Part shown: positions 54,135-63,148 of the stretch, in pieces
Position numbering within the stretch: position 1 is the first letter of the stretch
How the letters are laid out: each line of letters starts with the position of its first letter
Source of the DNA: SAR202-VII-2 sp965263165
GTDB taxonomy: Bacteria > Chloroflexota > Dehalococcoidia > Lucifugimonadales > SAR202-VII-2
Reading direction: 5' to 3'
DNA length: 64,000 nucleotides
Assembly (NCBI GenBank): GCA_965263165.1
Contig: OZ253584.1
Coordinates: 1,054,001 to 1,118,000 of the forward strand
Translations under genes and position numbers: made by a program
Notes under the pieces: generated by a model
Database searches by the model: none
What the model was told of the DNA's origin: nothing
What the model saw: only the letters and a program-made list of their open reading frames with translations

Positions 54135-54599
54135 CTATCGGTCCTTTGCCCACCTCGCCAGCGCTTTGCCTGGCGAGGTTATCTCCTCTACCGCGGTGTA
54201 GAAGTAGTCCCGCCAACCCTCCTCGGGTAGTCCGGTGAACAGCATCAGATTCAAGGGGTACTGTTCACTGTCGGTAGCGCGGCGGAAATCGTCTCTAAAC
54301 AAAAATGTGGGCTTCTCCAGCGCAATCGCCATTCCTAATTCCACCATCACGCCCTCGTCGGGAGGAACGCCATTGACGATGGCAAATATGGCGTCCGCCG
54401 CCGCCACGTCTTCGAAATCCCTTTGGCCAACCCGATACGCCCAGCCTGTCTCCAGGATGTCCACTTGGTTGTTCCGAGCGAACGGCTCCCAAACTTCTAA
54501 CCCAATCTCCTCCAGCGCCGCCACGATTGGCGGGAGAAGTATCATTTTCTGCTGGGCGGAAAACCCGTAAGGATTGGCCAGGTAGATAGTTTTCGTCAC
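54135..54599 (-). CDS. Nucleoside 2-deoxyribosyltransferase-like protein
   Basis: Members of this family (PF05014) cleave or exchange the N-glycosidic bond of deoxynucleosides, salvaging bases. The 154 residue protein opens TKTIYLANPYGFSAQQ, the usual first strand and substrate loop. It continues with GLEVWEPFARNN, DFEDVAAADAIFAIVNG and PPDEGVMVELGMAIALEKP, which carries the nucleophilic Glu in the GV-x-V-ELG context. I chose the GTG at 54599, preceded by AGGGGA, because homology begins there; an ATG at 54680 would add 27 unlikely residues. It lies immediately downstream of the giant cadherin-like gene on the same strand. Confidence 0.82.
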   Translation of the reverse strand: MTKTIYLANPYGFSAQQKMILLPPIVAALEEIGLEVWEPFARNNQVDILETGWAYRVGQRDFEDVAAADAIFAIVNGVPPDEGVMVELGMAIALEKPTFLFRDDFRRATDSEQYPLNLMLFTGLPEEGWRDYFYTAVEEITSPGKALARWAKDR

Positions 54600-54721
54600 A
54601 TCTGGGCATCCCCTGTAGGTTTGCATCCACCGGCCAGTCAGGACATCCTCCTGCCGCCAATAGTCAGAAGGGTATTCCATCCCGTCTCTACCGCAATGAC
54701 CTTCAGATTCAGGACGCTAGG

Positions 54722-57700
54722 TTACACGTCTCTCCACCTCGACGCCGACCTCCTCTTTAGCGGGATCAAGGGACGCCATCCAGGCAGCGCAAGACCCAGA
54801 CGCCGCCGCATTATTGCGCCTCCTCCCACTAGCGATGCCCCTAACGCCATTATGGTCGCCGCGATCCCAATACCTAACCACCCTAAACCGCCCCCGCCCC
54901 CTCCCCCTCTCTCTCTCCCTCCCCCTATCACTCCCCCTGCCACTGCTTCTTCCACGTTGGTGACGGTTACGGTTACCGTCGTAGTGTCAGAAGCGCTGGA
55001 TGGGTCGGTGGCGGTTACGGTCACGGAGTAGCTGGACTTGGTTTCGTAGTCCAGCGGGTCTTTCGTCTGCAATTGGCCCGACGATGCGACGATGGCGAAG
55101 GACGCGGCATCGTCGCCGCCTAGGGAGTAGGTCAGCGGGTCATTGTCGCCGTCGGTGGCCGCGACCGGGGCGCCGATGGCCTCACTCGCCTCCGCGTCCT
55201 CCGCCACGCTGCGAGCGCCGGTCTCGCTGGCCGGGAATGCCGGCGCGCTGTTGGTTGCCGGCACTGCCCGCACCGCGTTGTTCGATGCCGCCTGCGCGGT
55301 CTTGCCAGAACCCTCTTCATCGGTGTAGGACGCCGTGACCCGCAGGAAGTTGCTTACGTCGCCCACAACCGGGGTGTAGCTAGCCGCGGTAGCTCCGCCG
55401 ATAACGGTCCACGCGGTATTGTCGGCGGAACGCTCCCACCGCCAGGTGACGCCGGAAACGTCGCCGTCGGGGTCGGCCAGGGCGGCAGTTACTGGGGTAT
55501 CCACCTGGGGCTGCACCGACGACAGTGTGACGGTTCCTGCTTCTTCCGCGTTGGTGACGGTTATGGTTACCCTAATAGTGTCAGAGTCGGTGGATGGGTC
55601 GGTGGCGGTTACGGTCAGCGTGTAGCTGAACTTGGTCTCGTAGTCCAGCGGGGCTTTCGTCCGCAATTGGCCCGTCGTTGTGACAACGGAGAAGGACGCG
55701 GCATCCGTTCCGTCCAGGAAGTAAATTAGCCCGTCTTGGTCGATGTCGCCGGCCGCGACCGGGTCGCCGAGGTTGGTTCCCGCCTCCACCTGTTCCGGCG
55801 TCGAACGAGTGGCCCTGTTGCCTTCGGTGAACACCGGTGCCCTGTTGGTTCCTCGTTGGGTGTTGCTTCCCGGCGCTGCCCGCACTGCTTGAGCCGACGC
55901 CGCCTGCGCGGTCTTGCCGGACCCCTCTCCATCGGTGTAGGACGCCGTGACCCGCAGGTAGTTGCTCACGTCGCCCACAACCGGGGTGTAGCTAGCCGCG
56001 GTAGCTCCGCCGATGATGGTCCACGCGGTATTGTCGGCGGAACGCTCCCACCGCCAGGCGACGCCGGTAACATTGCCGTCGGGGTCGTCCAGGGTGGCGG
56101 TTAGCTGGTTGCCCACCTGGGGCTGCGACGACGGCAGGTCTACCGTCCCTGCTTCCTCCACGTTGGTGACGACGATCGTCACGGTGATGGCCCCATCGGT
56201 GGCAGTGGATGCTCCATTGTTGGCGTTCTTGCTGTCGCTCACCGACACGGTCACGGAGTAGCTGGACTTGGTCTCGTAGTTCAGCGGGGCTCTCGTCCGC
56301 AATTGGCCCGACGATGCGACAATGGCGAAGGAGGCGGCATCCGTTCCACCCAGGGAGTAGACCAGCCTGTCTTTGTCGGTGTCGGTGGCCGCGACCGGGG
56401 TGCCGATGTCCTGGCCCGCCGCCGTGTTCTCGGCCACTGTGCGCGTTGCCGCGCTCCCGGCGGTGAACGTCGGCGCCAGGTTGATCCCCGGAGTGGAAGA
56501 GTCGCCGCGGCCTTCGATTTGGCTGCCAGTGCGGCCGTTCCCCAAAGGTGACCAGGCGCTATCGCCCTCGGCGTTTCTGGCCTGGACCTGCACCTGGTAA
56601 GCAGTGTCCGGCTCAAGTCCGCTGATGGAAAGGCTGAGAACACTGCCGGAGGTGGTCCTCCTGGTGAATGGCTCGTCGCCAACCGTTGCCCGGTATTCCA
56701 CGTTGTAGCCGCTGATGGGGGCCCCGGTGCTGGCTGGCGCCGTCCAGGTCACCGTCAGGCTGGTCGCCGAAGCCGCCTCTACGGTCGGGCGCGCGGGCTG
56801 CCCCGGCGCTGTAACGTCGGTGACGTAGATCGTCACGTTGATGGTGTTATCGACGGCAGTGGATGCTCCATTGTTGGCGTCCTTGCCGTCGCTAACCGAC
56901 ACGGTCACGGAGTAGCTGGTCTTGGTCTCGTAGTCCAGCGTGGCTCTCGTCCGCAATTGGCCCGACGACGTGTCAATGGAGAATGTCGCGGCATCCGTTC
57001 CGCCCAGGGAATAGGTCAGCGCGTCTTGGTCGGTGTCGGTTGCCGTGACCGGGGTGCCCACGGTGGTTACCGCTGCCGCCTGTTCCAGTACCGAACGAGC
57101 AGTGCTGCTGCCTTGGGGGAACACCGGCGCCCGGTTCGAGGAAGAGCCACCGCCGCCACCGCCGCCCGACGGTGTTGGTGTTGGTGGCGGGGGTGGGGCC
57201 ATGATGGTCACGGGGATAGTGTCGGTTTCGCCGGCCGGGTCTGTGGCGGTTACCGTCACGGAGTAGGTGGAGTCGCTCTGGCTCGCGTAGTCCAGGGGAT
57301 CCTTCGTCTTTAACTGCCCGGTTTCCCCTACGATGGTGAATGATGCGGCGTCGGTCCCACCCAGGGTGTAGGTGAGGGTGTCGCCGTCCTGGTCCGTGGC
57401 TGCCACGGGCGCGCCAATGTTCACGCCCGGCGCTGCATCCTCTTTTACCGTGCGCCTGGTGAAGTCGCCGCTAAACTTCGGCGCATCGTTCTCGTCGGTG
57501 ACATGGATGACCACCTTCTTAGTGGCGGATGAGCTGGACGCGTCGGTCGCGATTACCGTCACCGTATAGGTCTTTTTGGTCTCGTAGTCCAGGGCCGCGT
57601 CCGTCAGCAACTGGCTGGACGACGCGTCGATGTCGAAGGACCCGCCGTCGGTCCCGCCGAGAGTGTAGATCAGCGTGTCAGCGTGCCCGTCGTCTTGGTC

Positions 57701-60700
57701 CGTGGCCACAACCGGCGCGCCGATATTCACGCCCATCGCCGTGTTCTCGGGGATGGTGCGAGCTCCGTCCAGGGTGGACGGGAACTCCGGCGCATCGTTC
57801 ACGTTGAGGACATTGATGGTCACTTCGATAGTGGCGGTTTCCGTGGACGAGTCCTTGGCGGTTACTGTCACCATATAGGTGTCGCCGGTCTCGAAGTTCA
57901 GGGCGGCCTTCGTTTGCAACTGCCCGGTTTCCGGCACTATGGCGAATGACTCCTCGTCGGTCCCGCTAAGGGAGTAGGTGAGCGTCGTATCAAAGGTGTT
58001 CGGATCCGTCGCCACGACCGGATCGCCGATGTCCTCACCCGCCGCCGTGTTCTCCGCCACCTCGCGAGTAGTCGCAGCATCAGCGAAGGTCGGCGGCTCG
58101 TTCATTTCTGGCGCCGCCCGCACGGGGTCGGGCCAGACCGCCTGCGCAGTCTTGGCGGAACCGTGTCCGTCTGTATAGGTCACCGTTACCCGCAGGTAGC
58201 TGCCCTCGTCGGCTTCAACCGGCGTGTACGTGTTTGGCGTGAATCCGCTGATGGTAGTCCAAGGGTCGGAGCCGGTTGCAGATCTCTCCCACTCCCAAAT
58301 GTCGCTGGAAACGTTGCCGTCGGGGTCGCTCAGTGTGGCGGTCAGCGTCGCTTCAACCTGGGGCGGCTCCGACGACCGGGTGAGCGTCCCTGCCTCGTCC
58401 TCGTTGGTGACGGTGACGTTCACGGCCAGCGTATCTTCGTGGGTCCCGTCAGAGACCCGCACCGTCACCTGGTATGTGTTGCCCTGGTTCGGGTCCTCGA
58501 AGTCGGGAGGCGTATTGAAGCTGAGCGCGCTGCCGTCCATAGTGAAATCGTCGTAGTCCCCCGTCATCAACAAAGACCAGCTGAGCGTGCCCATCTCCGG
58601 GTCGGTGGCGGTGAAGGTGGCTACCGGCCCGTCGCCGTTCTCCGGGTAATCTACGCTGGCCTCCCCCTTTATCACCGGCGCCTCGTTCACGTCGGCGACG
58701 TTGATGGTCACCGTGATGGTGTCGTCCGTGGCGGTGTCGGCGTCGCCGGCGGCATCCCTGCTGTCGCGGACTGAGACGGCAACGGTGTACCTGGACTTGG
58801 TCTCGTGGTCCAGAGGATCCTTGGTCAGCAATTGGCCCGACGACTCGTCGATGTCAAAGGCCGCGGCGTCGTCTCCGCCCAGGGTGTAGGTCAGCACTTC
58901 ATTGTTGTCGTCATCCGTGGCCGCGACCGGGGTGCCGATGTCCTCGCCCGCCGCCGTGTTCTCCGCCACCGTGCGCGCGGTCGCGGAGCCGGCGGTGAAC
59001 TCCGGCGCCTCGTTCACGTCGTCAACGGTGATGGTCACATCGACGGTGGCATCCACCACCTCGTCAGGATTGCCGTGGATGTCCTTGAGGTCGCTCACCG
59101 ACACGGTCACGAAGTAGCTGGTCTCGGCCTCGTAGTCCAGCGGGGCTTTCGTCCGCAATTGGCCCGACGACTCGTCGATGTCAAAGGCCGCGGCGTCGTC
59201 TCCGCCCAGGGTGTAGGTCAGCGTGTCCCTGTCGCCGTCGGTGGCCGCGACCGGAGCGCCGATGTTTTGGCCCCTCCTAGTGTTCTCTGCCACCATGCGG
59301 GTTCCGTCCTCGGCGGACGGGAACTCCGGCGTCTCGTTCACGTCGGTGACGGTGATGGTCACCGTGATCGTGGCATCCACCACGTCGTCAGGATTGCCAT
59401 CGACATCCTTGCCGTCGCTCACCGACACGGTCACGGAGTATCTGGATTTGGTCTCCTTGTCCAGCGGGTCTTTCGTCTGCAATTGGCCCGTCGTTGTGTC
59501 GAAGTTAAAGGACGCGGCGTCTGTTCCGCCCAGGGTGTAGGTCAGCGTGTCATTGTCGCCGTCGGTGGCCGCGACCGGCGCGCCGATATCCTGGTCTGGC
59601 CCCGTGTTCTCGGCCACCATGCGCTCGGTCCTGGAGAACGGGAACTCCGGGACTTCTTCCACGTCGTCGACGTTGATGGTCACCGTGATCTCATCGTCCG
59701 TCGCTGTGTCGCCGGCGCCGAATTTATCCTTGCTGTCGCGGACGTACACGATCACGGAGTAGGTGGTCGTGGCCTCGAAGTCCAGCGCGGCTCTCGTCCG
59801 CAATTGGCCCGACGATGCGACGATGTCGAAGGATGCGGCGTCCTCTCCGCCCAAGGTGTAGGTCAGTCTATCGCGGCTGTCCGGGTCCGTGGCCGCGACT
59901 GGGTCGCCGATGTTCTGGCTCTGCCTGGTATTCTCGGGGACGGTGCGGGTGGTCGCCGGGCCGTCGTCAAACTCCGGCGCCTCGTTCACGTCGGCGACGG
60001 TGATGGTAACGGTGATCTCGTCGGTGAGGCCAGCCCTGTCTGTTGCGGTTACCGTCACCGTGTGCCTGGACTTGGTGTCAGAGTCCAGCGGGGCTTCCGT
60101 CTGCAATTGGCCCGTCGATGCGACGATGTCAAAGGATGTGGCGTCGTCTCCGCCCAGGGAGTAGGTCAAGCTATCGCCGACGTCCGGGTCCGTGGCCTCC
60201 ACGGCGTCGCCGATGTCCTCACCCACCTCCGCATCCTCCGCCACCATGCGTCTTCCGTTCTCGGTGGACGGGAACTCCGGCGCCTCGTTCACGTTGGTGA
60301 CGGTGACGGCGACGACCAGCGTATTGGTCTTGGACCCATGGACGGCCTTCACCGTTGTCCGGTAGACGTTGTTCCCGTCGGCATCCGCAGGGGCTTCGTG
60401 GTTGGGTGACGCCCTGAACGTCAGCACGCCTCCGCTGCTGATGCGGAAGAGGCCGCTGTCGTCCCCGTCTAAGAGGGACCAAGCAATCGAGGGTCCTGCA
60501 GGGTCGGTGACGGTGTACGTTGCCACCGGTCCGGCGCCGTTCTCCGGGTAGTCAACGGCGGATGGGCCTGATATTTCCTCCACGTCTTCGACGATAACCC
60601 TCACCGAAAAGGAAGTCTGGCCGGGTCTTTGCCCGTTGGGGGGGTTGCCGTCGTACGCCGTAATTGAGAACGAATACGTGTTGCCCCGTGGGGCCTCGTA

Positions 60701-60835
60701 GTCGGGAGGCTCGTCGAAGGTAAGCACGCCGTCATCATCTATGCTGAAAAAGTCGCCGTCGCCTCCGCCGGGGCTAACGGTGACTATCCATCCTGTGGTG
60801 GTGCCGTCGTCGTTGGAGGCGGTGTAGGTGGCCAC
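54722..60835 (-). CDS. Giant cadherin/Ig/FnIII repeat surface protein, main part
   Basis: This 2037 codon frame is the main body of a giant surface protein; its true N-terminus is the segment at 60839-62002, from which it is separated by a single in-frame TAG. It contains at least twelve cadherin-like repeats of ~100 residues, each with a core like TYTLGGTDAASFxI...TGQLxTKxPLDYET and Ca2+-binding ATDxD motifs. Three Ig-like units carry QPQV...DPDGNVxGVxWRWERS. A Gly/Ser/Pro linker lies near 1211-1232 and a fibronectin III domain near 1340-1435. The end has a membrane helix (LGWLGIGIAATIMALGASLV) and a basic cytosolic tail. It is expected to be cell-wall or surface displayed and adhesive (inference). 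The repeats are partly near-identical at DNA level. Confidence 0.88.
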   Translation of the reverse strand: MATYTASNDDGTTTGWIVTVSPGGGDGDFFSIDDDGVLTFDEPPDYEAPRGNTYSFSITAYDGNPPNGQRPGQTSFSVRVIVEDVEEISGPSAVDYPENGAGPVATYTVTDPAGPSIAWSLLDGDDSGLFRISSGGVLTFRASPNHEAPADADGNNVYRTTVKAVHGSKTNTLVVAVTVTNVNEAPEFPSTENGRRMVAEDAEVGEDIGDAVEATDPDVGDSLTYSLGGDDATSFDIVASTGQLQTEAPLDSDTKSRHTVTVTATDRAGLTDEITVTITVADVNEAPEFDDGPATTRTVPENTRQSQNIGDPVAATDPDSRDRLTYTLGGEDAASFDIVASSGQLRTRAALDFEATTTYSVIVYVRDSKDKFGAGDTATDDEITVTINVDDVEEVPEFPFSRTERMVAENTGPDQDIGAPVAATDGDNDTLTYTLGGTDAASFNFDTTTGQLQTKDPLDKETKSRYSVTVSVSDGKDVDGNPDDVVDATITVTITVTDVNETPEFPSAEDGTRMVAENTRRGQNIGAPVAATDGDRDTLTYTLGGDDAAAFDIDESSGQLRTKAPLDYEAETSYFVTVSVSDLKDIHGNPDEVVDATVDVTITVDDVNEAPEFTAGSATARTVAENTAAGEDIGTPVAATDDDNNEVLTYTLGGDDAAAFDIDESSGQLLTKDPLDHETKSRYTVAVSVRDSRDAAGDADTATDDTITVTINVADVNEAPVIKGEASVDYPENGDGPVATFTATDPEMGTLSWSLLMTGDYDDFTMDGSALSFNTPPDFEDPNQGNTYQVTVRVSDGTHEDTLAVNVTVTNEDEAGTLTRSSEPPQVEATLTATLSDPDGNVSSDIWEWERSATGSDPWTTISGFTPNTYTPVEADEGSYLRVTVTYTDGHGSAKTAQAVWPDPVRAAPEMNEPPTFADAATTREVAENTAAGEDIGDPVVATDPNTFDTTLTYSLSGTDEESFAIVPETGQLQTKAALNFETGDTYMVTVTAKDSSTETATIEVTINVLNVNDAPEFPSTLDGARTIPENTAMGVNIGAPVVATDQDDGHADTLIYTLGGTDGGSFDIDASSSQLLTDAALDYETKKTYTVTVIATDASSSSATKKVVIHVTDENDAPKFSGDFTRRTVKEDAAPGVNIGAPVAATDQDGDTLTYTLGGTDAASFTIVGETGQLKTKDPLDYASQSDSTYSVTVTATDPAGETDTIPVTIMAPPPPPTPTPSGGGGGGGSSSNRAPVFPQGSSTARSVLEQAAAVTTVGTPVTATDTDQDALTYSLGGTDAATFSIDTSSGQLRTRATLDYETKTSYSVTVSVSDGKDANNGASTAVDNTINVTIYVTDVTAPGQPARPTVEAASATSLTVTWTAPASTGAPISGYNVEYRATVGDEPFTRRTTSGSVLSLSISGLEPDTAYQVQVQARNAEGDSAWSPLGNGRTGSQIEGRGDSSTPGINLAPTFTAGSAATRTVAENTAAGQDIGTPVAATDTDKDRLVYSLGGTDAASFAIVASSGQLRTRAPLNYETKSSYSVTVSVSDSKNANNGASTATDGAITVTIVVTNVEEAGTVDLPSSQPQVGNQLTATLDDPDGNVTGVAWRWERSADNTAWTIIGGATAASYTPVVGDVSNYLRVTASYTDGEGSGKTAQAASAQAVRAAPGSNTQRGTNRAPVFTEGNRATRSTPEQVEAGTNLGDPVAAGDIDQDGLIYFLDGTDAASFSVVTTTGQLRTKAPLDYETKFSYTLTVTATDPSTDSDTIRVTITVTNAEEAGTVTLSSVQPQVDTPVTAALADPDGDVSGVTWRWERSADNTAWTVIGGATAASYTPVVGDVSNFLRVTASYTDEEGSGKTAQAASNNAVRAVPATNSAPAFPASETGARSVAEDAEASEAIGAPVAATDGDNDPLTYSLGGDDAASFAIVASSGQLQTKDPLDYETKSSYSVTVTATDPSSASDTTTVTVTVTNVEEAVAGGVIGGGRERGGGGGGGLGWLGIGIAATIMALGASLVGGGAIMRRRLGLALPGWRPLIPLKRRSASRWRDV

Positions 60836-60838
60836 CCG

Positions 60839-62002
60839 CTAGGCGCCGTTCTCGGGGTATCTAATCTCGTCGGGCCCCTCTACGGTAGGGTTCTTTCCTG
60901 AGCCGGAGGGACGGATGACCACCGTGACGGTGGCGCTTGCGTCGGATGGGTCGACGGCCTTTAGCGTCACTCTGTATTGCGCTTCGTTATTAGCGTCGCG
61001 CAAGAGCGCCTTTGTAAACAGCTCGCCGGTCGATGCCACAACGCCGAATGAGCTGGCATCGGTCCCCTCCAGCGAGTAGCGCACCTCGTCGCCGCGGTCG
61101 GGATCGGTGGCCCGCGCTGGATTGTAGATTCGGGCGCCAACCGCGGCGTTCCTTCTGGCGTGTAGGCAAAAATCCGCATCAATGTCCGCAGGGCAGTCAT
61201 AACCACCGGTATTTTCCATGTCGAAAACCGGCGCTTCGTTGTCTGATGGCGCCGCCCGCACCGGTCTGCGGGATACTGCCTGCGCGCTCCTGCCGCCGCC
61301 CTCCCCGTCAGTATAGGACGCCGTGGCCCGCAGGTATTTGCCCCTGTTGGCACCATCGTCATCAACCGGGGTGTAGCTATCCGCAGTAGCTCCGTTGATG
61401 GCGGTCCAATCGGACCCGTTTGAGGAACGGTGCCAACTCCAAGTGACCCCCGTAACGCTGCCGTCGGGATTGGTGAGTGTGGCTTCCAGCTCCGTGGCAA
61501 CCTGGGGCTGATTCCAGTACAGGGCAACCCTTCCCGGTTCATTTACGTTGGCAACATTGATGGTCACCGTGATGCGGTCGGTGGCGCCCGATGGGCCGGT
61601 GGCGATTACTCTTACCGTGTAAGTGTCCTGCGTCTCGTAGTCCAGCGGCGCCCCGGTCTGCAACTGGCCGGTGGATTCGACAATGATGAAGGGAGATTTG
61701 CCTGCGTTTTCCAGCGAGTAGGTCAGGGTGCCGTTATCGGGGTCAGTGGCCGTCACCGCTATGCCGATGTTCTGGTACGGCGGCGTCTTCTCGTCCACAT
61801 TGCGGACGCCGGTCTCGCTGGAGGGGAACTCCGGCGCTGCGTTCACCCCTGACGGGGAGTCCGCCGGACCCGGGGCGACCGACCGGTTTATCTGGGCGTA
61901 AGCAGGGCCGTACAGAGAATAGGATGGCGAGAACGCTATGAAAATGGCGAGGGCAATGAGGGCCAAGCCTGCGCTCATCGCCACGAACACCCTGCGATTC
62001 AT
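60839..62002 (-). CDS. N-terminal part of the giant cadherin-like protein (ends at in-frame TAG)
   Basis: The 387 residue product begins with a signal peptide (MNRRVFVAMSAGLALIALAI, then FIAFSPSYSLYGPAYAQ) and continues with two cadherin-like units (TLTYSLENAGKSPF; EVRYSLEGTDASSFGV) and one Ig-like unit (GVTWSWHRSSNGSDWTAING). It ends EIRYPENGA followed by TAG. Translated through, the next codons RVATYTASNDDG continue the normal repeat, since PENGxGPVATYT occurs twice in the main part. The two frames therefore belong to one gene of about 2426 codons. Translation as read would release a short secreted protein lacking the membrane anchor. The stop could be a point mutation, a sequencing error or a true control point. 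Confidence 0.85.
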   Translation of the reverse strand: MNRRVFVAMSAGLALIALAIFIAFSPSYSLYGPAYAQINRSVAPGPADSPSGVNAAPEFPSSETGVRNVDEKTPPYQNIGIAVTATDPDNGTLTYSLENAGKSPFIIVESTGQLQTGAPLDYETQDTYTVRVIATGPSGATDRITVTINVANVNEPGRVALYWNQPQVATELEATLTNPDGSVTGVTWSWHRSSNGSDWTAINGATADSYTPVDDDGANRGKYLRATASYTDGEGGGRSAQAVSRRPVRAAPSDNEAPVFDMENTGGYDCPADIDADFCLHARRNAAVGARIYNPARATDPDRGDEVRYSLEGTDASSFGVVASTGELFTKALLRDANNEAQYRVTLKAVDPSDASATVTVVIRPSGSGKNPTVEGPDEIRYPENGA

Positions 62003-62690
62003 AGGATGCCCACCTCAATCGTTCTCGCGCCGAGCGGCGCCAAATGAATCAAGCTATTCAGCAAAAGCCGGACTCTACCCGGTTACCTTCTACCTGGGGC
62101 TGCCCTCGCCACCGGCGGCAACAACGACCTGGCCCCATTCCGCTCCCAGGCCCTGGTTGGGCGCCCGCCGCACAACTCCGGCGCGCGCCGCTCCATGACG
62201 CTTCCGCCCTAGACGTTCTTGCCTGCACGGCAATCCTGCTTTCGTCACTGGCTCAGGGTTGCGGGGATAAGGGAGATAGGAAATACATCATGGAAGACGG
62301 CGCCCGACGCGCAATGGTTGCCGTCTCACTGCTTCCTACGTTGTGATGCTCTCGCAAAAAGCCTGCGCTACCCCAGAGAGAACAACCGCGCTCATACTAT
62401 AATACAGCATGTAGTGACTTGGCCGCCTATCCACCCACCATACTGTAGTATTCTACAGAATACCGCTTTCGGCTCTTTTGTCAAGGGCGCGCAGTGTTAT
62501 TCGTAAGTATCCGGCAGTACACCGCGTCGTTTGCAGGACGCACGCGCTGCACTGCGCCGCGCCCTAGGAATGCTCTGAACAAACCGGCGCGGACCGTTGG
62601 AGGTTGGACGCGATCATTTGATGCGGGTTTGCGGAGACGTTCATTCGCTCGATGGTGCCGCGAGAGGGGCAACACGCTGTCCCTGCCCGG
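62003..62690. other. Intergenic region upstream of the cadherin-like gene
   Basis: No gene is supported. The promoter of the minus-strand giant gene should lie at its left end. A + strand TATAAT at about 62398 is visible but lacks a clear -35 partner or a downstream gene. Confidence 0.35.
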
Positions 62691-63095
62691 GTGCTCGGGG
62701 GAAGGTTAGGAAGGGGGTGCTATCCCTCCCCCCTCGCGGCAAGCCAGGAGGCATCCCAACGCGCCAGGTGACAAAACACTGCCTCTTCCGTCCCCCAAAC
62801 AGGGTGCAGGGGGCAGCTCTGTTCCTGCCCGGGTCTCGGGGGAAGGTTAGGAAGCGTCCCTGTCCCCCCGCCGTCCCCACGCAGGGCGCAGGGGGCGTTG
62901 CTTCCGCGGGAGTATGGTGAGTCCCCCTGTTCCCAAAAGCGTTGGACGGTGGGCTAGGTGGAACGACGGTGCCTTCCTCATCTCCCCCCAAGCAGGGTGC
63001 AGGGAACCCAATGCTCCGCCGGGAGGTGCAGGGGGAGTCCCCCTGTACCCAAAAACGTTGGAGGGTGGGCAGGTGGGACAACGGCGCAGGCCAAA
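62690..63095. repeat. GC-rich non-coding region with degenerate direct repeats
   Basis: The clearest pair is GAGTCCCCCTGTwCCCAAAA plus the following CGTTGGA.GGTGGGC, at about 62919-62970 and 63035-63090 (116 bp apart). CGGGGGAAGGTTAGGAAG occurs near 62697 and 62839, and CAGGGTGCAGGG-like motifs recur several times. No reading frame has protein features. It borders the IS481-type element and may be a cluster of degenerate miniature repeats. Confidence 0.6.
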
Positions 63096-63148
63096 GCAGA
63101 CCATCCGCTGAAGGAGGGCGCAGGCCACAACAAAACCCTCCGTCTAGG

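Noticed and set aside
58805..60409. 534 codon + strand open frame inside the cadherin-like gene
   Set aside because: Periodic shadow of the cadherin repeats (Arg/Gly/Val-rich); the minus-strand frame explains the sequence.
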